A DNA stretch of 64,000 nucleotides from Callorhinus ursinus (lineage: Eukaryota > Chordata > Mammalia > Carnivora > Otariidae), in assembly GCF_003265705.1 (NCBI RefSeq), contig NW_020312867.1:3003307-3067306 (forward strand). The letters run 5' to 3'. Numbering within the stretch: the first letter of the stretch is position 1; each line of letters opens with the position of its first letter. Shown here piece after piece: positions 1 to 9,700 of this stretch. The position numbers were made by a program, and so were the translations under genes. Below the pieces are notes generated by a model. That model was not told the DNA's origin. It did not search any database and was given only the letters and a program-made list of their open reading frames with translations.

Positions 1-6
1 AACATC

Positions 7-202
7 TTTTTTTTATTTTAAAGATTTTTTTATTTATTCGAGAGAGGGAGAGACAGAAGACACAAGCAGGGGGAGAGAGGGAGAGGGAGAAGCAGACTCC
101 CCACTGAGCTGGGAGCCAGACGTGGGGCTGCATCCCACGACCTGGAGATCGTGACCTGAGCCAAAGGCAGACACTCAGCCATCTGAGCCACTCAGGTGCC
201 CC
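7..202 (-). mobile_element. Can-SINE (SINEC), reverse
   Basis: Poly-T then AAGATTTTTTTATTTATTCG, a GA-rich body, and the inverted tRNA-Lys-like head GAGCCACTCAGGTGCCCC. Nearly full length. Confidence 0.9.
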
Positions 203-890
203 TCTTTAATCTCTTTTAATATGTTCCTTAGCTTTTGTTTTTCAAGACATTGGCACTTCTGGAGAGTCCGGGCCAGTTACATGGTGCTCCCTCATGATTA
301 GCTTCAAGTTACAGATTTTTTTTTTTTAAAGATTATTTATTTGAGAGAGAGAGAGAGTGTGTGTGTGCACACATGCACTCATGAGCAGGGGGAGGGGCAG
401 AGGGAGAGGGAGAGAGAGAGAATCTCCAGCAGACTCCCCTCTGAGCACAGAGCCCAACGCTGGGCTCGATCTCACGACCCTGATAGCATGACCTGAGCTG
501 AAATCAAGAGTCCGATGCTCAACCAGCTGAGCCACCCAGGCGCCCCTCAAGTGATGGATTTTTGACAGGAATATCACAGAAATGATGTTGCGCCCTTCTC
601 AGTGTATCTCAACAGGAGACGTAGGATGTTAATTTTTCCCAACACTGGCAAGAATAACTTCAGCCATCTTGCTGAGGTAGTGTCTGCTGGGTTATCCATC
701 AGAAAGTTACATTTTTCCCTTTTGTAATCAGTATGTTCATGAGTAAGTAATTTGTGGGCTGCTCCTTTGAGACCGAATATTCTGTCCCTCAGCAAACTTC
801 CACCCACGACTTGTAACACCCACTGGTATTCAATTTTGTGACAGCTGCTCAGTGGTCACTTTCTGGCCCTTCTCACTTCCTTTTACTTCT
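203..890. mobile_element. Old L1 (L1M-type) fragment split by a SINE
   Basis: The two pieces, 203-315 and 547-890, resemble a common mammalian L1M segment (CTTTTGTTTTTCAAGACATT, and GATGTTGCGCCCTTCTCAGT). The SINE at 316-546 interrupts them. Recognised from memory; family and orientation not resolved. Confidence 0.5.
316..546 (-). mobile_element. Can-SINE, reverse, with target duplication
   Basis: T-run, AAAGATTATTTATTTGAGAG body with a GA/GT microsatellite, ending GAGCCACCCAGGCGCCCC. Flanked by similar TCAAGTTACAGAT and TCAAGTGATGGAT, a diverged target-site duplication in the L1. Confidence 0.92.
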
Positions 891-1396
891 CCTGGTTGCT
901 GGACATGTTCATTTTGGGAGCACCTGTTCGCCATCCAAGTAGAGATGTGAGTGGAAATTTGGGTTGCAGATTCAGATGTGGGGGTCATCTGTCAGTCCCC
1001 AGAAGGTTAGAGGCATTAGCAGTTGAGCCTCCCCCCCCGCTTGCCCAGGGCCCACGTTCCCTGTTGGTCACAGGGCGTCACCGGGTTTGGACTCTGCACA
1101 CATGTGCCAGAGATTAAACCCCGATGCTGGGTGGGTCACTAGGGGACCACGCCCCCCCTGGAAGCTGGGACTGGGGGCCCGTCTCATGGGAAGCTGGGTT
1201 CTGCTCCATTCAAAGCCCTTACTACTAAACCTGGCATTTGAGGCCCTTCCTGCGCCCCAGCAGCCTCACACTTCTGCCTGTGTGCTGGCCTCTCTCTGCC
1301 TCAGCTTGGAGAACTGCTCATCCTTCAGAGTCTTCTCTAAAGTCCCACCCCTCCTCCCCGCAACAAGCTCACTCGTTTAGGAAATAGTAGTTCCTT
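891..1396. other. Unclassified sequence downstream of DLGAP4
   Basis: No gene or clear repeat. Short C and G runs around 1030 and 1150; open frames are short and unlike any family I know. Confidence 0.5.
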
Positions 1397-1506
1397 TTTT
1401 CTCCCCTAAATATTTTATTTTTATGTAATCTCTACACCTAATGTGGGGCTCGAACTTACCACCCCAAGATCAAGAGTCGCATGCTCCACCGGCTGAGCTA
1501 GCCAGG
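1397..1506 (-). mobile_element. Short-type Can-SINE, reverse
   Basis: The shorter Can-SINE form: TTTTATGTAATCTCTACACC, AATGTGGGGCTCGAACTTAC, then CGGCTGAGCTAGCCAGG. It lacks the CT-rich body. Confidence 0.8.
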
Positions 1507-2102
1507 AAATAACGGTCTTGAAGCTCTCGTCTGTGCTAGGCACTGAGGCTGGTGAACAAACTCGCTTCCTGCCCTCTGGGAGCCCACCGTCTCCTAGTGG
1601 AGACAGGTACTCATAATCACATGGATAGGGGTATCCTCACATCAGCGACCGCAACAAAGAAAGACAAGCCAAGTGGCTCTCATGCTCCAAGGCCAGAGCA
1701 GGGGTTTTGCACCAGCCTGGCCTGGCCCAGGTACTTCCGGAGGGTTTCCCCGAGGAACTGCCAGCTGGGGTAACGTTAACTGCATTGGTGGGGCTCCCCG
1801 TGCAAGGCCTGAGGTGAGGCTGGAGGACAGAGCACGGAAGGGGATCCCACGGGAGCTGTAGCTGGAAAGCGGGGCAGGGGCCTCTCAGGCCAAGGGGAGG
1901 AAGCTGGGTTTTCTCCTGCTGGCCCTGGGCAGGCTGCAAAGGCTCCTGAGCGGAGGGTGACTTCTGGAGCCAGTGGAGGCGAGACTGCAGTAAAGACCCT
2001 CTGGCATTAGCAGTTGCCACACTGCTTTTTCAGATCAGCCAGATTCCCCAAAGCGCAGGAGCCACAACTTCATTCTGTGTTTCTCTTAGAAACTCCACTC
2101 CA
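1507..2102. other. Unclassified intergenic sequence
   Basis: No gene supported. The open frames on both strands show no recognisable domain. Confidence 0.5.
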
Positions 2103-2298
2103 GGGACGCCTGGGTGGCTCGGGGTTAAGCAACTGCCTTTGACTCAGGTCACAACCCCGGAGTCCCAGGATCGAGCCCCACACTGGGGCTCCCTGCTCAG
2201 TGGGGAGCCTGCTTCTCCCTCTGCCCTTCATCCTGCTTGTGCTCTTGCTCACTTGCTCTCTTTCCCTCAAATAAATGAGTAAAATCTTAAAAAAAAGA
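2103..2298 (+). mobile_element. Can-SINE, forward, with target duplication
   Basis: GGGACGCCTGGGTGGCTCGG head, CT-rich body, CAAATAAATGAGTAAAATCTTA tail. Flanked by AGAAACTCCACTCCA (about 2089) and AGAAACTCCACTGCA (about 2303). Confidence 0.93.
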
Positions 2299-4617
2299 GA
2301 AAAGAAACTCCACTGCAGCGATGGTGGCAGCAACAGCTTCTCAGTTGGGCTGGGGATCCTCCAGAGCACTTAGCTGTGCCGGCATCTACGTGGTTCCTGG
2401 CTGGCAGGCCGCCTGGTGATGGCTTTGTCCTACCGTCCTGGCCAGAAGGCCTCTGAACCCAGTGCTGCTCCTGGCTGCAGCCCCGCCTTCTCTCTCTGCT
2501 CAGGCCACAGGGTGGGGGAGACGCCAGGCTTGGGAACTCGGGACCCTGGGCCTCCTGCTCTAGGATGTGCCGCCCTGAGGCTGGTTCTCGGGGACCCAGG
2601 GTCAGCGCACAGGCTCCGTCTCCCTCTGCCTCTTCGCCAGCACCCCGCAGCCTGCAGCCTCTCCCTCCTGACCCTTTCTGTCCCTCCAGGACTGCGCTTT
2701 GGAAATGCAGCTTCCCTGGGAAGCTGCTGTCGGTCTTTTCCTAAACAGACAAATGCCTCCCTGTAAGTACAGGGAATGGGATATTTATTATCTTAGTCAT
2801 ATTCTGGTTCATACTGTTTAATCCGAATCTAGTCACGAGAATATGTAAGTCCAGATCATGCAACCCTCTGCAAGATGCTTGGATACTTAAAAGATGTCAT
2901 GTCATGAATGTCAGGTCTGGTTCAGTGAGACTAAAGAGACGTGATGACTGAAAGCAGTGAATGATCCCTAAGTGGATCCTGGGTGGGTACAAAGGAAGAG
3001 CCAGAGAGGACATTACTGGGGTGTTTGGAGCGTGGCTGTGCTTTCATACTCAAGTCTGGGCACTGGGCACTCTCCTGGGTAATGGGGGGAGGCTCGTAGA
3101 CCAGTCTTTTTTTAAATTAGAGGGTGACAATGGTATTGTGGTCGTGCAGGAAGGTCCTTATTCTCAGGCGTTGCCTGGTGTGTTTGGGGCTGAAGTATGG
3201 TGTCTGCAGCTAGCTTTCGAATGCCTCCGGGTTAGGTGGGGCAAGTGAGGGTTGGTACAAACATGGCACAGTGTTGATGGTTGGTGATTCTGGGTAAAGG
3301 ACCTGGTGTTCATTATCTTGTTCTCTCAGCTGTTGGGGGGGTTCCTTCACTGTGGCGTCAGTAGGGCGGGGAGTGGAGGCCCCAATTCTGCACATCGTGG
3401 TGCTCTGCTGCAGGGAGTGCAGGATCCCTGCCAGAGACCCTGACCCAACTGTCAAGGCCCCTGGCCTGCTGTAGCAGAAACACTGAGGCCCTGAGGGGTA
3501 AGGGTCCCCCCTTTTCCCTTGAGGCTGTCAGGAGTAGAGCTGGGCTGCTAGCTGGCCGGTGGCCCTCAAGTCCAGTCTGGCCCCCTCCGGCGTTCACTCA
3601 CCTCTGAGTGTCTGGCTCAGTGCCCACGGCAACCTGAAACCTCTTCACCTACTCTTCTAGTCATCCCCCCTCCCCCGCCCCGCCAGGTCTCGGGGCAGGG
3701 CTAGGTCCAGGGAGTGCCAGCCCCGGCAGGTCATCGGAGCCACCTGTGGTCAGCGGGTGCTCAGCCACCACTAACACGATCCAGAGAGGAGGGCACGCTG
3801 CTCTGAGCGCAGGGGGTCTGGCCCGCGGGAGGAGCCGAGCTCAGGAGGGGCCCCCGGGGGGGGCAGCCTGAACAAAGCTCCTAGGAGGCGGTTCTGTGCA
3901 CCCCCTGAGCCCGAGGTCACTGCATCTTAGCTGGGTGGGGCCGAGGGAGGAGACCAGGTGTCTGCAGCTCAGCTTGGCCCAAGAACTTTGAAAGGCAGGT
4001 TCGTACCACCGGGCATTGGCGCTGAACGTCCTTCTGCCTAGAACGCACTCTCCCCGGGCTTGCCGTCCCCCAGAGCAGGTTAATACCCGCCGTGCTTCTG
4101 GAATGGAGCAGAGTGCTCCTGCCCAGGCTGCGTGTGATGCTGCCATCACAGCTTCTTGCAGCCTCCTGGTGCTGCATCTTGTCTTCTGCCGCCCGTGGTA
4201 GACTTGAACTCAGGTAGGCCTCGTTCACGGTCTCTCTCCTCCACCAGAGTGTGGTTCTGTGAACGACTGTCAGGCGGAGGCAGCTGCTGGGGGGACAGAG
4301 TTCCAGTCCTGGGGTCTGGGGTGAGGGCCAGGGCAGCCTAGCTTGGCTTCCATAGAGCAACTATGAATTAAGTGTCTGTTTCTCACAGGAGGCAGGTTAA
4401 GGTGGATGTTACTCATTTTTGAGGTCAGGGAGCCAGGGGCTGCTTTCTTGCCCAGGGTCACGAGCCGGGTTGTGCCAGAGCTGGAATGACAGTTTACACG
4501 CAAGTCACCCTGTCTCCGAAGAGCTGCCATGTGGCAGGGGGTCTGGCTCAGTCTCCCGGGGTGTCCGCCCACCTCTCCCCAGCCTGGCCCGTCCCGCTGC
4601 AAGAACACCATGAGCCC
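2299..4617. other. Intergenic stretch beyond the DLGAP4 3' end
   Basis: About 2.3 kb with no gene supported and no SINE. GC-rich around 2440-2700 and 3650-3900, with C and G runs (for example near 3670 and 3855). Many short overlapping open frames on both strands, none with a recognisable family, as expected of GC-rich non-coding DNA. A possible weak MIR remnant lies near 4395-4500. Confidence 0.5.
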
Positions 4618-4770
4618 TTGGTACACGTTACCTCATTTATTCTCACAACATGCCTGTGAGGTAGGGAGGGGCAGGGACTGTCCCCATTTTACAGAGGAGG
4701 AAGTTGAGGCACACAGAGGTCAAGTGACTTGCCCAAGGTCACAGACGGCGGCCAAGCTGGAATGGGGCCC
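4618..4770 (-). mobile_element. MIR SINE, reverse
   Basis: CCTCATTTATTCTCACAACA, CCCATTTTACAGAGGAGGAA, and CAAGTGACTTGCCCAAGGTC match the MIR core and 3' part in reverse. It carries the candidate DLGAP4 polyadenylation hexamer. Confidence 0.88.
4636..4641 (-). promoter_or_regulatory. Candidate polyadenylation signal AATAAA
   Basis: The plus strand reads TTTATT here, giving AATAAA on the gene strand. The next 40 bases in transcript direction include GT-rich runs (GTGTACC, TGGTGTTCTTG), as expected downstream of a cleavage site. It lies inside a MIR element. The only other canonical-type hexamer between here and the stop is ATTAAA at 6104-6109, 27 bases past the stop, which is implausibly close. 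Cleavage would fall near 4610-4625. Confidence 0.45.
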
Positions 4771-4963
4771 CAGAGCAGGCCCTCCATTCACCCGGGGCCC
4801 CTGCAGCGAGTGTCGGACGCGAGGACGTCTCCAATGCCATTGTGGTCTCTGCGGTTGAGAGCAGCCCTCTGCGCTGGGCCTCCCCCTCCCCCTGCCCACC
4901 CCCACCCTGCAAGCCCGGGCCACTGCAGCTCAGGGCTCATGCCACCCCGGGAGTGGGACTGTG

Positions 4964-5035
4964 GGGGGCGGGGGGGGGGGCGGGAGAGAGAAGGATGATT
5001 GGGGTTAAAAAGAAAAAAAAAAAGAGGCGGGGCAG
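4964..5035. repeat. G-rich then A-rich low-complexity tract
   Basis: A G-rich run (GGGGGGCGGGGGGGGGGCGGG) is followed by an A-rich tract with an uninterrupted A11. It is low-complexity DNA inside the inferred 3' UTR. On the gene strand it reads as T-rich then C-rich. Confidence 0.75.
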
Positions 5036-5084
5036 ATGGGCCCACGGCAGGGGGCAGGTGGGAGACCAAAAAAAAGGCCGCTTA

Positions 5085-5165
5085 CACACAAGGTATATAT
5101 TTTTACACACACTTGTACACACACCTAGATATAGTACATGTAAAAATATATGCTATTCACACACC
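5085..5165. repeat. TA/CA-rich tract in the 3' UTR
   Basis: Alternating TATATA and ACACAC stretches with two short AAAATATAT-like segments. The gene strand carries AATATA at 5097-5102, a variant polyadenylation hexamer that could give a shorter 3' UTR, with no supporting context seen. Confidence 0.6.
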
Positions 5166-5489
5166 CGCCTCCTGCCAGGTGCCCCGAGAGCCAGCGGCGG
5201 CGCTGGGGGGCATGGGTGAGCAGATCGGCGTCCGTTAAATATACACTCTAAGGTCTATGTGCATATGTACACGTACGTACAGACACAGCCGCCCGCCCCT
5301 CGGGTGCTGGACACAGGCTCGGCCAGGGACAGACGACCCCTGGGAAATGGGGTCCCTCTCTCGAGTGTCCCCTGCAAGTCACTCTGAGTCAAACGTTTTA
5401 CCGAAGGAAGGAGGGGGGGCTGGAGAGAAGAAAGAGGCGGGAGGCTGGAGTGTGGTAATGGTGGCTTTTATCTCATTGTCGTCGTCCGT

Positions 5490-5506
5490 CCCCCCCCCCC
5501 CCCCCC
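5490..5506. repeat. C17 homopolymer
   Basis: Seventeen consecutive C on the plus strand (G17 in the DLGAP4 transcript), in the 3' UTR beside the CpG-dense block. The length is likely to vary between alleles or be misread. Confidence 0.9.
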
Positions 5507-5510
5507 ACCC

Positions 5511-5920
5511 GCAGCCTCGAACCCTCCCCCTTCTCGGAGAGGCCGGCCCTCCCCTCCCCCTCCCCCCGGGGGGCCGGCCGCCGCTGCTGGCCCGCGCCTG
5601 CGGGTGCGCGTGAGCATGAGGGGCGCGGGGCCGAGGGCAAGCCGGCCGCCACCACGGCGGCCTGGTGAGCGCTGCGGGGAGAGGAGCCGAGGAACGGAAA
5701 CTGCCAGGTTAGAGCGGGGCAGCGGGAGGAGGAAGGGCGGGGCAGGGGCCCAAGGCTGTCCTCGGACCGTCCTCGTCTTGTAAACAAGCTAGTGCGAGTT
5801 CTCGTGAGACAGAACAAGTAAAAAGACCGCGGTCTGGAGGCTGGGCCGGGCGGGGCCGAGGTCCGTCTACCTAGCCCACCGCGGCCAGCCGGAGGGGAGA
5901 AAACGGAGAAAACGTTTGAG
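5511..5920. promoter_or_regulatory. CpG-dense block in the 3' UTR
   Basis: By eye I count about 40 CpG dinucleotides in roughly 410 bases, far above the flanks, including GCGCGTG, GGGCGCGGGG and GGCCGGCCGCCG. It lies wholly within the inferred 3' UTR, not at a gene start. It could be a 3' CpG island with an antisense or downstream promoter, or simply conserved GC-rich UTR. No TATA box or other core promoter element is evident. Confidence 0.6.
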
Positions 5921-6135
5921 AGTTTGTTTGTATGAAGTCTTCATAACCTAAAGCTGGGAGGGACCCAAAAAAGCCAAATTGTGAGCCCTTTGTATGCGTC
6001 AATTTGAAAGTTGGCTCAGGGTCTCTGGACAGAATAACCATCTTAAAGGTTGAGAAAATGGTGTTCCGTTCACATTTAGTTTGTGTGGGTGGTGGGTGTT
6101 GTTTTTAATGACTTAAAATTGTTTGCTTCCTGGTC

Positions 6136-6354
6136 TCAGAGTCGGGTCTGGGCCTCAGGGACGTAAATCTCGATGCTGTCCGCACTCTCGGTGGCTGAGT
6201 TCTGCCGCACGGAGGCCGCCCGCTTGGCCGCCAGGAGTCTCTTGCGGGCTTCCTGACGCTGCCTGTCCCCGGCGTCCGAGGCCTTGTCGCGGCTCCCTGC
6301 CGGCTTGGGTTTAGCTGGCTTCTTTGGGACCGGAGGGGGTGGTTTCTTCTCTTC
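6136..6354 (-). CDS. DLGAP4: DLGAP4 last coding exon (residues ~382-453, stop)
   Basis: The terminal coding exon: 72 codons plus TGA at 6138-6136. The acceptor CTCACTAAAG precedes GAAGAGAAG. It encodes [18 protein letters not shown], a basic region with [20 protein letters not shown], and the C-terminus [13 protein letters not shown]. The final QTRL is the class I PDZ ligand that, in this family, binds the SHANK PDZ domain; it is intact. The proline run is a possible SH3 ligand. The exon continues into the 3' UTR at lower coordinates. Confidence 0.96.
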   Translation of the reverse strand, partial: EEKKPPPPVPKKPAKPKPAGSRDKASDAGDRQRQEARKRLLAAKRAASVRQNSATESADSIEIYVPEAQTRL

Positions 6355-6706
6355 CTTTAGTGAGACAGTGAGGAGGGGAGAAAAATAAAATAAAGGTGCA
6401 CCTTTTGTGGGGCGCTCCCTCCCGCTCGATGTTGGCAGCCGCAGCCTCCGCCCCAGCCTCCCCACGTCGGGCACACGCAACACACACGTGGACTCAGAAA
6501 GCCCCAAGAAGCGATGATAGTGGGAACAGCACAAGGCATAGGAGCAAAAAGCAAGCTTAGGATCCTAGAATGTTCTAGCAGGAAGGGACGGACAGAGCAC
6601 CTTTCCCACCCCTGCTTTGAACCACGGGGAGCCTGAGTCACACAGCCTGAGCTGGGATTTCAGTTCAGGGCCTCGGGCCCCCAGGCCACATGTCACAGGC
6701 TCTTCC

Positions 6707-6739
<33 letters not shown>

Positions 6740-9700
6740 CAGAACAGTACCCAAGAACCACAGGGGTCCTTGGGTGCCACGGTTTTACGGAAGGAAGCCC
6801 GCGCCTCACGGAAGAGGCTGGCCCCAGGAGGACTGATCTTCTGCCTCCAGAGTTCTGACAGCCACGTGTCTGTCTGGGCTCAGGGCTGTGGGCACCTGTC
6901 TCCTAGGAGCCCCCTTTCTGAACATGCAGGGCGGGATGGCATGCTTCGGGGGGCAGCCTGGACGACACAGAGCGAGCGGCATGCTGGACGAGAGCCGAGC
7001 ATGGACCCCGCGCACTGATGGACGTGAGCCCCCAGCTCAAAAACGACACACGGAGAAGGGAGCCAAGCAGCACTGACCGATGTGGGCAGCGTTAGTGCCG
7101 ACCAGGAATTTGTCCCTGGACTTCCCCTCCGCACTGCTCCATGCTCACCTTCCTCTTCTCGGGGGTTTCCACCAGCTGCCAGCTGTTGGCCTTGAGGTGG
7201 TAGAGTTCATCAAACTTCATGCTGATGTCCTCGATGGACAGCTGTAGCAGATCCCAGAACCCGGCCAGGTCCTGGGCTGTCGGACGTGGGTTGGCTTCAG
7301 GGTTCTGTGGGGGGCGGGGGGAGATGGGGATCAGTGGGGCGAGCGAGGTAGACGCTCGTCCTGCACCCCACCCCAACTATGGCCTTGTGGCCCGGCCGGC
7401 CTTGGTTAGGGTCTCTGGAGGCCTCGTCTTGCTCCCCCATTCCCAGCATCAGGATCTGTAGAAGGGAATGAAAGCCAGTTCCTGCTCACTGCCAGCCCTG
7501 ATGGGGCAGATCGTTGGGAGAAAGAGACAGTCCCATCGTGAGAGCAGGCCCTGCACATACACGGGACTGAGGCCTTGACCACCGCTGTAGGGCTACGGGG
7601 AGGAAGGCCCTCAGGCTCCTACTGTATGCCAGGCCAAGAGCTGGTCTCATTGTACAGAAGTTCCTGGCCGTGAGCTCAGTAAGACGGGGAGGAGCCAGGA
7701 TCCCTGCCACGTGGGTAGGATTACAGAATCCATGGGGTTTCTGTTCTGTCCCCCTAGTCTGTTCTCCAACAACACACTGCTCATGGTGACTGCCCCAGCC
7801 AATGCTACACCCCTGCAGGTCCTGGAGACAAACACTCGCCCTTGTCCTCTGGCCCTAGGAGCACACTGCCCCTGGCCAGGTGGAGTGAGGCGAGGCTTCC
7901 ACAGGAAACGCCGCCCTCCTGACAGGGAAGGTTGAAAGAGAGGGAAAGGAAACCCAGCAAGCCAGGGGTGGTATGTCTTCAGCCCTTACCTGTCGTCTTA
8001 GAGCACGTTTAACACAAATCAGTGCTGATTTTTTTCACAAAGGCTTTGCTTTTCTATCTGAAGACGCATTAGAAATTTGGAAGACCCTCTCCTCATGCAA
8101 GGCACGGACATGTGTCACCAGCACCTTCTCCATGTTAGGGAGGAGGGCACAGAGGCTTGGGCTAATTCCAGCAAAGGCTGGAGGCCCCGCAGTGGGGGAA
8201 GAAGAATCACACTCACCAGGTTTTGCTCACAGAGGCCCCGGAACTGCTGGAATTTCTGGGACATCAGTAGCTGGGCACTGCCCACAGCACTGAGGACTTT
8301 TCCTAAGACTGAGAAAGAGAAAAGAGAGAGAGACTGAGCAGACCACAGGGTTTGTTGGGGTAGGAGGCAGGATCGGGGATTTTTATCCCCCACCCCCCCA
8401 GGTTACCAGTCATCATTTGGGTGCATGGCACCTGGTCTTCATTTTACACCCACTTTAATCTGCTCTCGTGAAAAATGCAAACACTACAGATAAAGTGAGC
8501 CCCATGCCCTAGTTCCTACGGATATTTTATGGCAATAGATTTGAAAATTGAGTTTAAATGGAAAAAATTTCCAGGAAAACATGAATTATCATAGAGTCAA
8601 GAAGAAACAGAAAATCTTATTAGACCAAAGCTGTTTTTAAAAAACTGAAGCAGAAGTTAAAAATCTTCCCAGAAAAAGGAACCAAGCTAAACTATGTAGT
8701 TTTACAGGTGACGTTTGATAAAATCTCAAGGAACAGAAAATCCTGGTATTATATACTCAGACTGTTCCAGAGAGTCCATAAACATAGGACATGACACCGC
8801 TCATTTCAGGAGCCTTGAGAACAGGTAAGACATGCCAAGAATAGACCACCTTCATTCTGAACATAAATGGAAAAGTCTCGGAGTCCATTTGCTTGTAAAA
8901 TATAAGCAAATAGACTCCAACGGGCGAGTTAGCCGTGAAGGGCTCAGCCCAGGAACGTAAGGTTGACCTTTTAGTAGTTGTAGCATGAAGACAGTGCTAT
9001 TTCTCAGCCGCCGCACAATCACTGCGAAGCAAAACAGAGTAAAGAAGAAATCGACATCGAACTCTCCTGTGACAGAACTCGGCAGCACTGGGCGTGACGT
9101 GGGCTGCAAGTCTGGATTGAGGTGGCAGTTTCGAGTTCTCCAAAGCAGCATGCCTTGATGGGAGAAGCTAGTCCTCTCGTATTTGAAATGAAAAGGGGGT
9201 GCGGACTGGAGCAAGAGCTTTCCTGAACCTGGTTCAACACCAGGGGGTAGGGGCCTTGGCATCGTAACGGGGGAGAGGACAAGGCGGAACACAGCCCCTG
9301 TCCCTGTGTCTTAGGAACTCCTGTCCTCCTGGGACGCAGGCCTGGCCCCTCTCTCACAGTGATCTACTTCACACGCACTCATCAAGGAAGAATTCTGCCT
9401 CATTCAGAAAAAGTAAAAAGGAACTACACAGATGACAGGAACAGCAAATGGCACGTGAACATTCCCCAGAAAGTTGTTGCTAGAAAATGAAAAGCCATGA
9501 ATATGTCAAGCGGTCGTTCAAGGCCAGGATGGAGGTGCCCTGAGAAGCGGGAGAGACAACGGAGCTTGGAACTAGCATGAGAGAAAAGCCAGGCCATCAC
9601 CGTCACGGAAACCAGGGCCATCGTGGAATAAAGCCCACCCCCAGGCCCCGAGGACGAGAAGAGGAGTGAAAAGTCTCCTGGTGTGAAACACTTCAACTGC

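Larger units (their letters stand above)
4615..6135 (-). other. DLGAP4: Probable DLGAP4 3' UTR
   Basis: Non-coding sequence after the stop. In transcript order it holds an AT-rich unique stretch (about 5930-6130), a CpG-dense block (5511-5920), a 17-base C run on the plus strand (5490-5506), a CA/TA-rich stretch (about 5085-5165), a poly-A/G-rich stretch (about 4964-5035, plus strand) and a MIR (about 4618-4770). The low end is set by the only canonical AATAAA I could find downstream of the stop. The length, about 1.5 kb, is inferred and not measured. Confidence 0.55.

Noticed and set aside
326..577. Small open frames containing [10 protein letters not shown] or similar, seen many times in the window
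   Set aside because: These are translations of the tRNA-like head of Can-SINEs on either strand, not genes.
6104..6109. ATTAAA on the gene strand
   Set aside because: It is only 27 bases after the stop codon, too close to be a credible polyadenylation signal for this gene.
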